Below, in pieces: positions 1 through 14,000 of a stretch of DNA of 64,000 bases. The stretch comes from Nymphaea colorata (taxonomy: Eukaryota > Streptophyta > Magnoliopsida > Nymphaeales > Nymphaeaceae): positions 13,469,289 to 13,533,288 of the forward strand of contig NC_045146.1 in assembly GCF_008831285.2 (NCBI RefSeq). The letters run 5' to 3'. Every line of letters begins with the position of its first letter. Positions within the stretch are counted from its first letter, which is position 1. Position numbers and translations under genes: made by a program. Below the pieces are notes generated by a model. That model ran no database searches. It saw nothing but the letters and a program-made list of their open reading frames with translations, and was not told the origin of the DNA.

Positions 1-607
1 CCAACAAATGTAAAATAGTTGCATCCAACTTGGACACCACTTTGTGACGGTAAATAAAGTTGGAAAAAGTGCTGGTGATCTTGAATGAGAATAGTAACAA
101 GACGAGGGTTTTGTTGAAAAAATTAGAGAATCCACGAGCCAACAACACATGGTTTAGCGCTGCAGTGGGACCGGTTCCAGATCAACGTTGTTTCCGGGCC
201 CACATAAGGGAAAGATCATGTGATGTGACCCGAGGACAGCAAAAAAAGAATTTTATAGAAACAGATTGGAGAAGTGGGGCCGTCAATCATTTGAGATGGA
301 CGGTTAGGAGAAAGCTTGGAATCTCAAGATCCACGGTTCATGTGCTGCAAGTGCAATAACACCTAATAAAGTTTGCATTCTAAACTGCAGTTGTGTACTC
401 TTTTGTGAATTCATACTTTTGTAAATTCATACTACACCAATCAGATATGTCCATAAATAGAGAGAGAGAGAGAGAGAGAGAAAAAAAAAGAAAGAGAGGA
501 GGGGAGAGGCGGATCTGACCCATCTATATTATTAGTTGGAGTGGCAATTCTCATTCCTCAAGTCTGACAGGATAGCACCTTTTTCAAAAATCAAATCAAA
601 GACAAGG

Positions 608-648
<41 letters not shown>

Positions 649-2824
649 CACCAATAAAGCCTTCAAATAATGAAGAAGATGAACTCTTTTCACGAAGAAA
701 ATAGTTGGCAGTTTCAAATTGGCGGATATGTGGAGGGGGCCGTTCACGTCCTGCTTTCTCAATAATGCGTCGATGACCAAGGGGGAAGCCCCTTTCCCTT
801 CCGGCCGAGTGGAAAGCCAAATACGCCTTCTCCTGCGATTTGAGATGAGCAGGAATCTGAAGCCCGGCTTGCTGTCAAGAGAAAGATGGATGCTGTTGAG
901 AAGCTGCATTTCAGGGAAAACCAGTTTGTCATCTTGTTGAATGATGCCCAGGAAATGTTGGGCATCAGCAGCTTTACATATTCCATGGGCCAAGCACGTC
1001 CCTCTGTTAGATCTGCCATAGTGAGAAACGGGTGGCCAACACATTCTTCATGCTCTCAGCAGAGGTAATTCCTACGATGGCCAGCCCAAATTTCTGTATT
1101 GGTCCTGCCTGGCCGCCTGGGCAATCTGGCTTCGCAAGCAACAGTAACGCACCAAAGAGCTCCGGGGTGACCATGAGGAAACCACACCCATTTGCGCCAC
1201 TTAGCTACTGGATTGTCGTTCCTGAAAACCTCCATCTTAAAAGAGCTACCAACATGTCTAAAGATGAATAGGAAGGAATTAGGGCCATTTGGGAGACGCA
1301 ACCTCTCAACTTCCACTCTACTTAGGAAGCAAAATAATATTTGAATTTATGATCTCCCCAGTAGTCATGACAAGGACATCATGCTAGAACTGGATATGCC
1401 TTGACCAATATTCCAAATCACTTGATCCTTCATGGGCCATCCAACCCCACCTGATGCCCTTGAAGAACCATGAGTGGAATTTGGAAGGTCCATCACTTTT
1501 GACTCCTAGCCGTGGTCCAAGGGAACACACTCATTTTCCCCCTTAACTTGCTATAGACTGAATTGAGGAGAAGGAATCACACTGCTCAAACAATTAATGA
1601 TGTGGCTGATAAGTGAGAACATGCCTGAGTAAATAAAAGTCTGCCAACAAAAGAAAGGGTTCTACCTTCCAAGAGGCAAGCCCTCAAAATCTACTAACAA
1701 AGGAGAGGGCCGGTTCTCCGCTTATCCGAAGAGCCAATTACACCATTCCTCTCTCAGTCGCCTATGGAATAGCAGGAGGTCTAGGCAAGTAACAGGGAGA
1801 TTCCCACATCTCCAAAACGTATTCAGAAGGTCCAATTGCTCATGGCACGCTGTAAAGAGATCATTTCGAATTTTCAAGGGCTCTGTTAAGGAAGGTACTG
1901 ACAGAAATTAACGTCTAGCTCAGAATTCTGGTCTTCTGCATATTCTCTCCTATCAGTTGTTGTAACTGTGTAAGTGCTTCCTGTACATCAGTTATTGTAA
2001 CTGTGTAACTATCCATGTAATGCCATCTATATGAATGCAAGAGACTGGTCACAAGAGTAACCAGTAAAACAGTTTTTCACTTATCTCACAGCTTCTAACT
2101 GGTCCAAAGGAGAGGATGGGAGGGCATTTCCTAATGTTGAGAATCCAGAGGGATTTTAATGCTCTGACGGATGAAAATTTCTCGCCACTATGCCCGTAAT
2201 AAGAAACAGAGGGAAATGGGGTTCTCCCACCTGAGTCTCCTCTTGAGATCCAAAAATTCTGTAGGCGATTACTAAGGTTGAAGCGAAAGCAGGTCATAAT
2301 GACGTTAACCAGCCTGAGAAATACAAGTCCCATAAATAGTATCAAACATTTATTAATAATTTTTTAATAGATTTATCCTCTTCACAAAGAGTACACTTTT
2401 AGGCAGTTACTGAGAGGCACTAACGGGCACAATGCAACTATTAATCAGTTCTGCTGCTCTTATGTTGATGGGAGTAACCATAAATTGATGGAAGTAATGA
2501 TAAGGTCACCCAGCACTCAAAGCAGCCCAGATAGACCAGGGTAAGAGTAGGCAGGCTGGTCTTGACCTCTCATTGAATCACCAGGCAGTCCTTAACAGGC
2601 AAGGGTTAGCGAAGTCTGGAACGAGAGAGACGAAAGCACAACATGAATATAAGCCCTTCACATAAATTTATAGTGCACTGGGCGGTTCGAACATATGGTA
2701 CAAAAAACAAAATCCCATTTTACAATAAAATTACAAGATATATACACTGACTAAGCATTTCACAGCGGAAGAATTAGTGAAAATCTGCGTCTTGACACAG
2801 CAAAACTCCGGCAATCAAGAAATC
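1..2824. other. 3' flank of the FURRY gene, no gene recognised
   Basis: No open frame here matches a family I recognise. It holds a (GA)n tract near 461-480, an (AT)n microsatellite at 612-646 and ordinary AT-rich sequence. The last few hundred bases before 2825 must contain the 3' UTR of the minus-strand FURRY gene, but I could not fix a poly(A) site. The 532-1044 minus frame runs through the microsatellite and is not credible as coding. Confidence 0.5.
612..646. repeat. (TA)n microsatellite
   Basis: An uninterrupted alternating T/A run of about 35 bases. It creates the artificial YIYIYI peptides in frames that cross it. Confidence 0.9.
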
Positions 2825-5800
2825 TCAAGCCTGGTTCTGCCGTTGGTTTCCAATTGTAACCATGTTAGAAACAAATGGGACGAGCCGCTTGTAATCGCGT
2901 TTCCGTCCAAAAGCATATGTATCAAGTACACGCCCCAGAATTAGTCGTGTATTCTGCAGTGCTGCCTCCTTGGCTGCCATTGCATCTACAGCGTTTTGGC
3001 CCTGGGTAGCACCAGTTGTGCCAAAGATTGAACCAGCAGCATGGTGCAGTTGCCCACTTCGAGCCTTAAATGAACATTGAGGAGCAAACGTGGCCATTGG
3101 CTTCTCATCAAACATGCTGTGCCCATTCTCCGTCAGCATTGCTTCAAGTGTGTGGCCTGAAACGGTGCTGCAACTCTGCATCAGTGCCTCTAACACGCTC
3201 AACGCCTCCCAGCAGAGAGTGCTTTCGACTAATTGAGAGACAATGACATAAACCTGAGGGCTCCGAGCTGCATCCATGGGTGTGTGTTGCAGAAGAGCCT
3301 TCAGAGTGAGCAGTATCACACGTTGATACTCAACTGGACCCTTCTCAAGCAGCCTGAGCAGGTGCCCAAATGCCAGCGCAGAGTGCTTGGGAAACCATTC
3401 AGCACATAAGAGTGGTGACAAGCTCGCTAGAAAGTTGTCAACCTTTGTGAATTCACCTCTGGAGTAGGCAGCAAAAACAGTGGCCAGATCTTCCAACCCT
3501 TTTGCACGGCACCAGATCACAATGTTTGCAGCCACTAGGCACGCTTGTTGATACTGATTTTGTAATGGTGATGCCAATCCAAGCAATGCATCCTGACTTA
3601 TCTGTAAACCAAGCCAAGGGAGCAATCCAACTATATGCATTAGCAACCGGGTCTCAGAGTCCCCCAGAATGGAGTCACAAGAATGAAGGGTGATATGGGA
3701 AAGCACTTCGATGGCAGAGCCATGACTGACGGTAGACATAAGGCCCTTCAGTACAAGAGGTTGCACACCTTCAAATGCTGGGACCTTGCCAGGTTGAGGT
3801 TCATTATCCAACCCTGTACGCCCATCATCATTAGTTGACTCGAGATGCCGAAGTTCTGCAGTTTCATTGCCTGTGTCAAGCTCATCTCTAGGCATGCTTG
3901 AGAGAAGCACATTCTCTGTTGTTCGGTCACGGAATGAGAGTCGGTCAATTACACGTGCAAACAGTTCCAGAACCTGACAGTAGACATGTACAAAATCTGT
4001 GTGCATCATTGCAACACAACCCCAGAATAACTGAGGATACAAGATAACCTTCTCAGGCTCCATGTTTTCCACCATCACCTGTAAGGTCAGAAGAATTTCC
4101 ATAATAAATCCCAGCACAGGAGGCACAGGATTGCCAAGACATCGGTGCAGGCATCGAAGAAGTGAGACACAAGTATCACTGGTCACACTTGGCCGTAAAG
4201 CACGATAGATCTGGTGAGAACGGCATGCCAGGTGCCGGGAGGTGCATTCCATGGCCCACTTTAGGGCTTCAGCACCCCAACGCTCCCGAAGGTCTCCCTG
4301 GAAGATGATGGCATCAACCATGTTTTGCACAAGTGAGGAAAGGAGTGCAGCACTAGGCAATTCCGTTCTCACCACTGTCATGTCTTCATTCTCCCACATA
4401 CTACCACGCTTAGACTGGACATACTTAATCAAACTTACTACCTGCTGCTTGTACTCCCCATCACAATTCTCTACATCATAAAGCTCTAGATGCCTACCAG
4501 CTAAAGAGTAAAGCAAGTTGACAAGTAAGTGCTGACAGTGTTCAAGGACAATGTCTTCAGAGCTATCCATTGACACAAAAATGACGTGAAATAGTAAGGG
4601 AAGGTTTTCTCGGAAATCCTCATCGTTCTCATAGGCTATTTCAGCCAACAAAATCAGAGCAATATCTGCACGTGACAGCCAGTGCTGGTGGCCTTGCAAT
4701 GCAGAATGAAGCTCTCCAGCATTCACTGCAGTGCCACCACTCTGCAGGACATCTTCAACTGAATTTGGTGTCTCAATGAAGTAGTCACCACTGTCTCTAG
4801 ACACATGGCGACTCCGAAGGCTCCCGGTGGTGCTGCGCATCCCAATTAATGGGCCTGACATGTTCATCATGGATCCAGACCCTGTGAAGAGCTGACCAGA
4901 ACGGCCCGTCACTGCTCCACCCACCTCTGGCATAGTGTTCAAAGGCCCAGAGACACTTCGACCAGTCACTGCTGTTCTCCAGCTCAAACTCCCACTAGCA
5001 TTACGCATTGGTCCTTCAAGAGATCCTCGAACAAGAAGTGGAGACATGTGAGGTTGATTATCCAAAACTGAAGTCTGGGTTGGGCCCTGAGAGAACTCAA
5101 GCACCACATTGGCACTGGAATCAAGCTTGTAGGATGGTTTAACATGCTCCACACTCTCCTCTAGCATCCGCTGTGACAATTCATATACTAGGTGATCAAT
5201 AGTCTGCATTGAAGATGTCCGGGCAAGGTAAAGGCTTACACGCTTTGCAACAGAGAAATAAGCAGCAAAAGTACTACTGATCTCAGCAGATGCATTGGAG
5301 TCACATTCCTCAAGCCCTTTTGTTATTAGAAAGTCTAGAACCGGAATTATGTTCTTCTTCTGGCTAGCTATTGTGCTCCAAAGCTTCTCAATCTCGTCTG
5401 GAAACTGATCCCCATGCCTCCAAGTTACATAGTAAAGGCTTTTCAAGAGGCGCTCACTCCATCCAGAGTCCCATAAAGCAACAAAGTTAAGGTTCTTGAT
5501 CCATGGAGCCATACACGTCAAAACCTGATGCTGAGCAATGATGTCCACAGCATCAAGCTGCCTCTGCATGATTTCTTCACAAAGGAGTTTGCTAAGCTCT
5601 GGATGATCCTTTGCAAGCTTCTCAGAGAGCTTATATTGGAATTTCTGATATGAATCTGGGAGACTGCCAACAACAGCAGCACGATAGTGGCCAGCACCCT
5701 CTCCTTCATCAGCCCAAGAACGAATGGACAATGTCTCCAGCATCTGTAATGCATCATCTCTAATCTGCCTGGACGGGTCAACCACCTTGTAGAGAATGAG

Positions 5801-7153
5801 GCTGAGCAATCTCTGGATCTCACATTTTGGGATTTCTTGTCGCATGTACACTTCAGCCAGCACACTGAAATAGCCATCAGCAACAGAAGCATCTGAATGG
5901 TAGCACTGAAATATGGAAAAAATGCATAAATTAGAATTATTTTTTTGTCCATTTGATAAACAACAAGAACCATTTTCCTTGCATCCTTATCCGATTGAGT
6001 AATAATTGGCTTTTATCTATTTTCATATCTTGATACGACAAATTTATTGGTAAATTTTATGCTGTGCATGCTGTACTTTTCATGTTGTCCTTGGTTTAAC
6101 TGCATTCGCATTTCCATCAAAGGATATGCCTTTTAAGAGTAAAAGTCAGGAATAACTGCAGTATGGCTCACCGTAACAGTCCGATCATGGGACCAAACCA
6201 GTTATTACCAGTTTGATGTTCCCTTGAATAACCATCTTGTCCTAGTTAAACCCCTCGTAGGTACTCTAAAATGACATGAAATGCATTCTGCTTTTGCTCG
6301 GCAGAAACAGACCAACTCAAGCAACAAAGTACCAAAAACGCAAATAAATTCCCATCAGGAAAGCCTACATAAGTACACTGCTAGTCCACTCTCGAGAGAG
6401 AGACTACATACATTAAACTTTCAGATGCTAAAAATTGGCCTAAGTGGACAATATAATATCTAATAATCATATTACTTCTCTTATTTAACAGTTGCACTTC
6501 CTGGAGTGGCTAAGAACAAACCCAACTGGCTAATTATTTGGTTTCCTATCAAGTCCTGCGCTTTTTAACTTCAATGGTCCATTTTAGTTCAAGATCTTTC
6601 TTAAATTAATTGGAATTAGAAAACTGGTTTATCCTATCAGTTCCCATGAAAATGGGGAGGTTTAGGATTATGAACTTATAGTCATGGGATTAACTTCATC
6701 TTTGGATTACAAATATGGATCCCTACATTGACCAATTAAAGGCTTAACACTGAAACATCCAAGCTTGTAAAATCTCTCAAATATTTGATGAGAGAGAACC
6801 TACACTTCAGAAAAGGGCTAGAATTTGTTTGCTGAGCAATGGATACAGTATCCTTTTTCAATAGTAAAAATATGTTTTTAATAGTTGGACTCTCAATTAA
6901 ACACACTTTGATACTACATGAAGGGAACTTTTCAAAAAGGTTTGAACTGTTTCATTCAGCATGAAAAGCACACACACAAACATGCACACATGCATGCTAT
7001 GCATAAATACATGAATAGATATTGTTCCGTACCGTCACACATGAACACAAGCATGACCGGTATGTGTTCTATGAAACAAGAGATGCATAAATTTCCATCT
7101 ACTATATGCATGCACACACACACACATGCATGAGGACAAATGCATGCAATACA

Positions 7154-7186
<33 letters not shown>

Positions 7187-10100
7187 TGCACACATAACAG
7201 ATACATATGTGCATGAATCACTGTATACCTTCAAGTTAATACATTTTCAATCTTTCATGCACAATGAGGCAGAAGCAGAAAATGTTATGTGGAAGGGCTG
7301 GTGACATTTTAAGATTTCAGAAAGGAGGGAAGGCATAAGAAATATCATAAGAATTAATTATGCAGGAAATTTGTTTTACAAAAATTTAAGGGAAAACACT
7401 CTTTCTTCTTGGATGCACTCATGCAGAAAAAAAACACAAGTACAAACGTATAGACCTAGATCTTCTATGTAATGCATACAACTGAAAAGAATGCAGACTA
7501 TTGTGCAACCAAAATTCACAAGTCAACCAATTTCAACTGTTTCTGTAAGTACCTATGCTTAAACACATTCCACACCTTCACGTGGTCAAGTACTCGTAAC
7601 CATGCACATGAAAGATACATGAGGTTGACTGTATTTTTAAAATGGCAGTGGCCTCAGATTTCTTCCCAATTATTTGCAAGACCAAGTATGTTATGAACAG
7701 CACTCATGATGAGCAACCATCGTTAGGTAGAACGAGAAAGTGGACTAGGCACATTCCTTCTAATCTTGCAATTTAAACTGCCAAATATCAGCTCAAATCT
7801 GAGCGGTTGGTTGGTAAATTGACAATTCGAGATGATCACTTAAACTCATGGCTTCTTTACATGATGAATCAAACAGTTAATCTTTCTTTATATGATTTTT
7901 AAAATATAAACAGATCCCACACTTTCCTGTGACCAAGAACTTGTAACCATGCACATCATTCTTGAAAATATCCAGCTTCCAAAAAATTACATGTTCTTTT
8001 TGTCCCCAGAGTTTCTCTTCCTTGTTTCATGGTTTTCCTATTTTAATATGTGTTACCAATTCAAAGAGGCCGCAGGAAACAAGGATCCTACTAAAGACAT
8101 TGAAGGAGGGACAAATTTATTGCGAGAAGGACAAAAACAATCCATTTATTTATGCAATCTTTCCAGGCCATAACACCATCTGAACCACGGCAAAGTTGCA
8201 TTAACATTTTACTCTGTACAGGGGAAAAATGACAAGAATGTGGTTAATTTTTTGCAAAGATATTAATAAGGTTACCAAGAAGAGAAGACTCCAAATGTGT
8301 AGACAATGACATTCTTCTCAATAGAAGTTCAATAGGAAGAAAAGGCATTTACTAATTTATTCAAAAACCCTGTAAATTCAAACTTAACAGCTAACTCTAC
8401 ATGAAATTCAAGTACTTGCACAATCATTTCACAATCAGCATTCTTGTGGAAGGGTTATTCTTTTGCAGGTTTTACTTGGACTTGCAGTTTTCGACTTTCG
8501 TTTTGGCATACTGGAAGTTGATGAAAAGGGAAAAGAGACAAGACAATACCTGGTCTATGCACGCAGGGAAAAGATCCAAATTAGTCTGAAGAAGGTTCTT
8601 CAATGCTGTTTTGGCAAGCAGAACTCTCAAATGACCTCCTTTCTGTCTATCCCGTCCAACCGCATTGCGATTTCCATCTCCAGCAAACTTCGAATAAGAT
8701 GGAGTTCTAGGGTCTATAGGAGAATATCCAAAAGGTGCTCTAGGGGTTGGGTCCATAAATAGAGAATTTATCCAGGAAATGACACGTCCACTCATTTTCC
8801 TAGCATTATCATCAAAGCAAGGCCCATAGAGCAAAGAAGCCATAGCATTCATGGAAACCCATTGTATAGCTTCAACTTGCTCACTGACCTCCTTGTCAAA
8901 GGATATTTTGTCAATTGAATCCTTTGAACGCATGTGCTGCGAAGTCTTATAACGTTCCACTTCTCTACGGTAATCACTAGAACTGTCCTGACCCCAGGCA
9001 TTACCTGTCTCATCACACCATGACAAAAGCATATCAAAAAGTCGCTTCCTTGTTCTCAGATCAAACCTCTCTGATCTTGATTCAACAAAGTCAGGAGCAA
9101 GTGATCTCAGAACAGAAGCCAAGGCAAACCGAAGAGGCTGCATGTCCTGGAAGCTCTCAGCAGGAGAAGTAACTATTTGCCTGGTTGTCTCCTCAATAAA
9201 TCTGATAAAATGAAGACGGAGAACTGGTTTTCGATTCAGAATCCCTGGCCATACGTTCTCTGCTACCATTCGATAGACATTTGCAATGTGAACACGGAGC
9301 TCTTCTCTGCGGGTCTTCTGATTCTGAGAGGATACATGAAAAATACAATTGTTGTTTTCTTAGCATTACATTAGAGGACACTGTCCAAACCAAGAATGTT
9401 TTCAATTGCATCATCTACAAATGCATCATCGTTCAAGATTTCAAATTTTGTCACATAGCTCAAAAATCATCTTTCCAAAAAGATAAAATCACATAATGGT
9501 TCACTTAATGCGTACAGCTCACAGGACATAACAGATTAGAAACAAGTTTTCCATACCTTCCATTTTGGCTTTGCCTCTGTTTCTGATGTGACCTCATCAA
9601 CGAATGAAGCAAGCTCAGCAAACATGGACTCACAAGCATCCACATGTCGGTGCCCTAGAGCCAGTGTGGCAGCATGCTGAAACAACAACAAAATGTCATG
9701 CTTCACTCATAAGCAGGCATAAATAATGAAACATAATAGAATAAATAAATTGGGTATGCATATGTGCCACACATGCACACACACACACTTCGCAAGAGAG
9801 TTGAAAATAAATTGAAGGGGTCCCCCCCAACCCCCTAGAGAAGAATATGTTTTTCCAGTTCCTCCATAGATGCAATCTTATATGCAACTGCACATAGCAA
9901 TCTTATATGCAACCGCACATACACACAGTGTCTGCAATAGTCGGTTGAAAACAAATTGAAGAGCTCCCTAAAGAAGAATAAGAATGTGCTTCTTCAGTGC
10001 CTCCATGGATGCAATCTTATACTAGTGCAACAAACAATATCCAAGGGTAAAGATGAAAAGAAAACCAAGTGGATAATGCACGTCAGGAGGTGAGTTGTGT

Positions 10101-11033
10101 ACTAGATTGTTGGTGGTTTTGTGGTAGCTGTCAAAGGATATGAAGGATAACTTAACTGTATGGGCTTCAGATCCAGATTTCAGAGATGGAAAGATCAGAT
10201 GATGCAACTCTTTTTCAGTTTGAGCCTCGCCATTTCCACTTTCAGGAGGGCAGGAACATCCAAACATGGAATACATAAGCCACTGATCCAATTTATTTTC
10301 AGCATCCTGTGATGGATGGGCTTTCCCACCTAATTCTGTGGGTGTAATAAATGCAAGACGTCGAGTAACCTCCAACCTGACATATCAGAAAAAGATTGTT
10401 ATACAAGTCAGAATTTGTCAAGACACATCACATTAATAATAAAGATCAATAGGTGAGCTTTACCAGGTGCTCAACCCCACAGGAGATCGAAATTTTGCTT
10501 GCCATGAATATAGTGGAAAAGAATTGATCACCAAGTGAATTTCCAAAAGGAATTTCAAAAGCAAGGGGATTAGATGCAGATATCAACAAGCAGCACATCC
10601 TAGAAATGTAGTGCAACTTGCACCTTATTATAAATGTTAACCTTCATGAAGTAGCTGTCCGTTAGGCAGTCTAACATTGGAGTTGAGTGCCCTCTCCCAG
10701 TGAAGGGTAAAATCAGGGACATCATCAACTTAAGTATGAGAGCTCTCAGGCACAAGAACAAGGTTCAACTCTGATATTTATGAAAAGCTACAATAAATAA
10801 CACTCATGAACATAGCTGCAGAATATGAAATTTAAATCATGAAAACGAACAAAAAAAAATGCTGAATCATCTTAAATAATGTACCAAAACAAGCACATCT
10901 CATGGGAAAAAGATAAATTTCAACATCTGAAATCCATTGAATCAAATTTTAACACAATAAATAGATAATATTATGCCTACAAGATTTAGGTAGCCTTGCT
11001 TGCTTCTAATTGAAGCACGCAGACATGCACACG

Positions 11034-11069
<36 letters not shown>

Positions 11070-14000
11070 AATGGAGAACGAGAGATGTTCGTGTAAAGTT
11101 ATGAAACAGGACTTTGGTACTGTGTCATATACAAAAGGTTACTATGTATAACCTTTTCTGTATTAGAAGGAGTAGGAGTATATGTAAGAGCTGTGAATAA
11201 ATCTTCCAAAGAACTACTTCCCACCAAACTGACATGCTCTGAAATCAATTAACTACCAGAAACTAGAGAAGCAAAAGAAGAGCATATAAGTATGTGCACA
11301 TTTAAGACAAACGGACAGAGAGAGAGAGAGAGAGAACATTTTCCTTTGATATGTTGATCCAATTTAGGATATTGCCCTTCTTTAGTTTTTTATTTTAAAT
11401 TTTCTTAAACCTATGGAACATAATGTTTCTGTCTTAAACCTATGCACACACTCATGCTCGTATATAGAACACGTTTAATTTTCATGGAAGTTTAAAACTA
11501 GGAACCTATTTTGTCTTATATTACTAGCAAACTCGTCAAGATGCCTAAAGCAACAATAATCTAAATTGCACTATAATAAAAAGAGATCCGTCGATGTATC
11601 TCAGCATTTCCTATAAGATCATTTTGGTGCCACTTTATAATGATTATCCAAGCATCAAGTTTCATTGATGTTAAGGTCACTAGAGATATGTAACTAGAAT
11701 GAATACAACAAAATATGAGGTGTAAAATTCTAAGTAATGATTATTTTTACAATTACAATTTACATGAATAGACAATTTCAAAATTAGAAACCAATCCTGT
11801 TTGTGAATCTTGACCATATAATACACAAAATGTGCTATAGGAAAGCACAACAAAGTTGCAGATAACAAGACATATCTAAGATACAATCACCAATCAGATA
11901 CCATCTAACAGAACAAAAGTAAAATTATAATGTTCCTACCTTGCCTCCTGAACAGAGCTTGGGCAAAGTTCACTAACATACTTGACAAGCTCACTTAGGC
12001 AATGAGCCCATCTGTTCTTATCAGAGCTTTCAAGGATTGACTGAAGTGACACGTCAGGAGGAATAGCATCAGATTCTCGCCTCAAGTCATATGGACGACC
12101 TGAATCCCAGTAGCATCGTTGCACAATGTCATCCTACACAAAAGAGAAAGTTAAATACTTAACTTTGGATCATTTAGCACGAGTTTTATGCAGAACTATG
12201 CACATACCCCATTTTCTTCTAGAACATCGATTATAAATATTGGCTCCACATCATTTCTTAATTTATTAACAGGCTGATCATTCACTATAAGGTCTCTTAA
12301 GTCGTTTTTCAAGGCCCTTACACAGCGCAACAGCTCTAATGCTGTATGCCTTATCTGAACATCTGCAGAACTAAGGAAAATAAGGCCAATTGAATCTATT
12401 TCAGAACTTCTAAACTCAACAGCTCCTCCTGATTGATAAAGAGGCACAGGTTTATTCTGCATATCATTCCGAATGCTCGACTTCCTCATGTTCTCAACAT
12501 CATAAGCTAATTTTTCTTCAGAAGCACAAGCCCTCCATAAACGCATGAGTTCCACAAGACGCCCAAGTGAAGTTTGAATTAGCAGTGGAAACTCATCAGG
12601 CAAATGAAGTATGAAGTTGGCCATCCCTTTCATCACAGAAAACCGACGATGTGGGAGATACCGCACTATTCTGAACAGAACCTGCACTGCTTCATCACGA
12701 ACATCTGGTTCAACGCTAATCCCATATTCAGGGATTATTTCAATAATTTTATCACTGCGACCAACTTCTTCTATCAGGTATGGAATGCACTTCAATACTG
12801 ATCGGAAAACAAGCCAGCCTTGAGATTTATCTTTTGTGACAGAATCTGTTGAATATTAAAACCATTAACCCGTGTAGCTCATGGCAGAACTAAAAAATCG
12901 GCAGATACCAAGTAAAAAAATCAAACACATATGAATTGCATTCCCTGGTAAATAACCCAAATTCTTAAAACTGTTGCCATAATGACTTAAAATGAAGAGA
13001 TAGTCAGCTTATAGTTAAACGGAGATGTTGAAAAATGTAGAAATAAACCCGAAATCAAATCAGGACTGATCGTAAATTTGCATAATGCAGTTCCAGAACT
13101 GCACAGGGCCAGACTTGAGAGTGGATGGGCATCAGGACAGACCCATTATGGCATCACGGCAGCTCCATATGCAAGATATAAATCGCAGGTTTATAACCTC
13201 ACTTTGGTTAAAGGGCTGGGTATGTAAATGATTCAACACAAAGTTACAAGTTACATTATCATTTTTTAAACAAACAATATAATGATAATCATAAATGTTT
13301 AACAATAACTATTGAATAATTAAGATATTCAAAGGTGTAATAGAATAACTGAATAAGAACAACTATTGCCTACTTATTGCAAGAAAAGATTAAAGACCCC
13401 AGAAGAATTACAGACACATCTGCATCCATAATATACTGCACAGATGAAAAGTTTGAATACCTATTGAAGCCCTTGGTGAGGTGAGTAGAGCTTGGCCATA
13501 TGTTCTATGGCAAGACCTCAGGATGGACTCAATGGCAGGCTTGACTTTGGGAATATATTGGGTAATGTCCCGTCCTGAACATGTTGGAGACCAGGGACAA
13601 AAATAATCAGTTCACAAGCCATGTGTCATACGTAAGCCAGTTTTCAGTATGATAGTTATAATTTATACAAAGGAAAGTTATACTGACCATCTACTTTGAC
13701 ATGTTTACTGCCTACCTCGGAATCCATCTGATCCAGTAAGCTGATTAGATGGAGACATCACAATGGTGAGCAATGCACGTAGGCCAATAACCTTTGCTTC
13801 ATTTAAACTGTCTTGCTTCAACAGCTCAAGTATCATATGATTCATAGAAAAGTCGAGATTACTTTCTGCTATCGTCACACAAAATTCTACAAGTTTATCA
13901 TGCTGAACATCCTGAGTGGCCAGTCCTTTCCTTAGAAAAGTCAGCAACTGTGAAGTGACACTATCAAGGTAATCCCACACCCGGTTTCTTTGTTGAAAGT

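Noticed and set aside
532..1044. 170-codon minus-strand frame
   Set aside because: It crosses the (TA)n microsatellite, giving a YIYIYI run, and matches no family.
7136..7190. CT/CA repeat block considered as a CRISPR-like or satellite array
   Set aside because: It is a plain dinucleotide microsatellite without spacers, in a plant intron.
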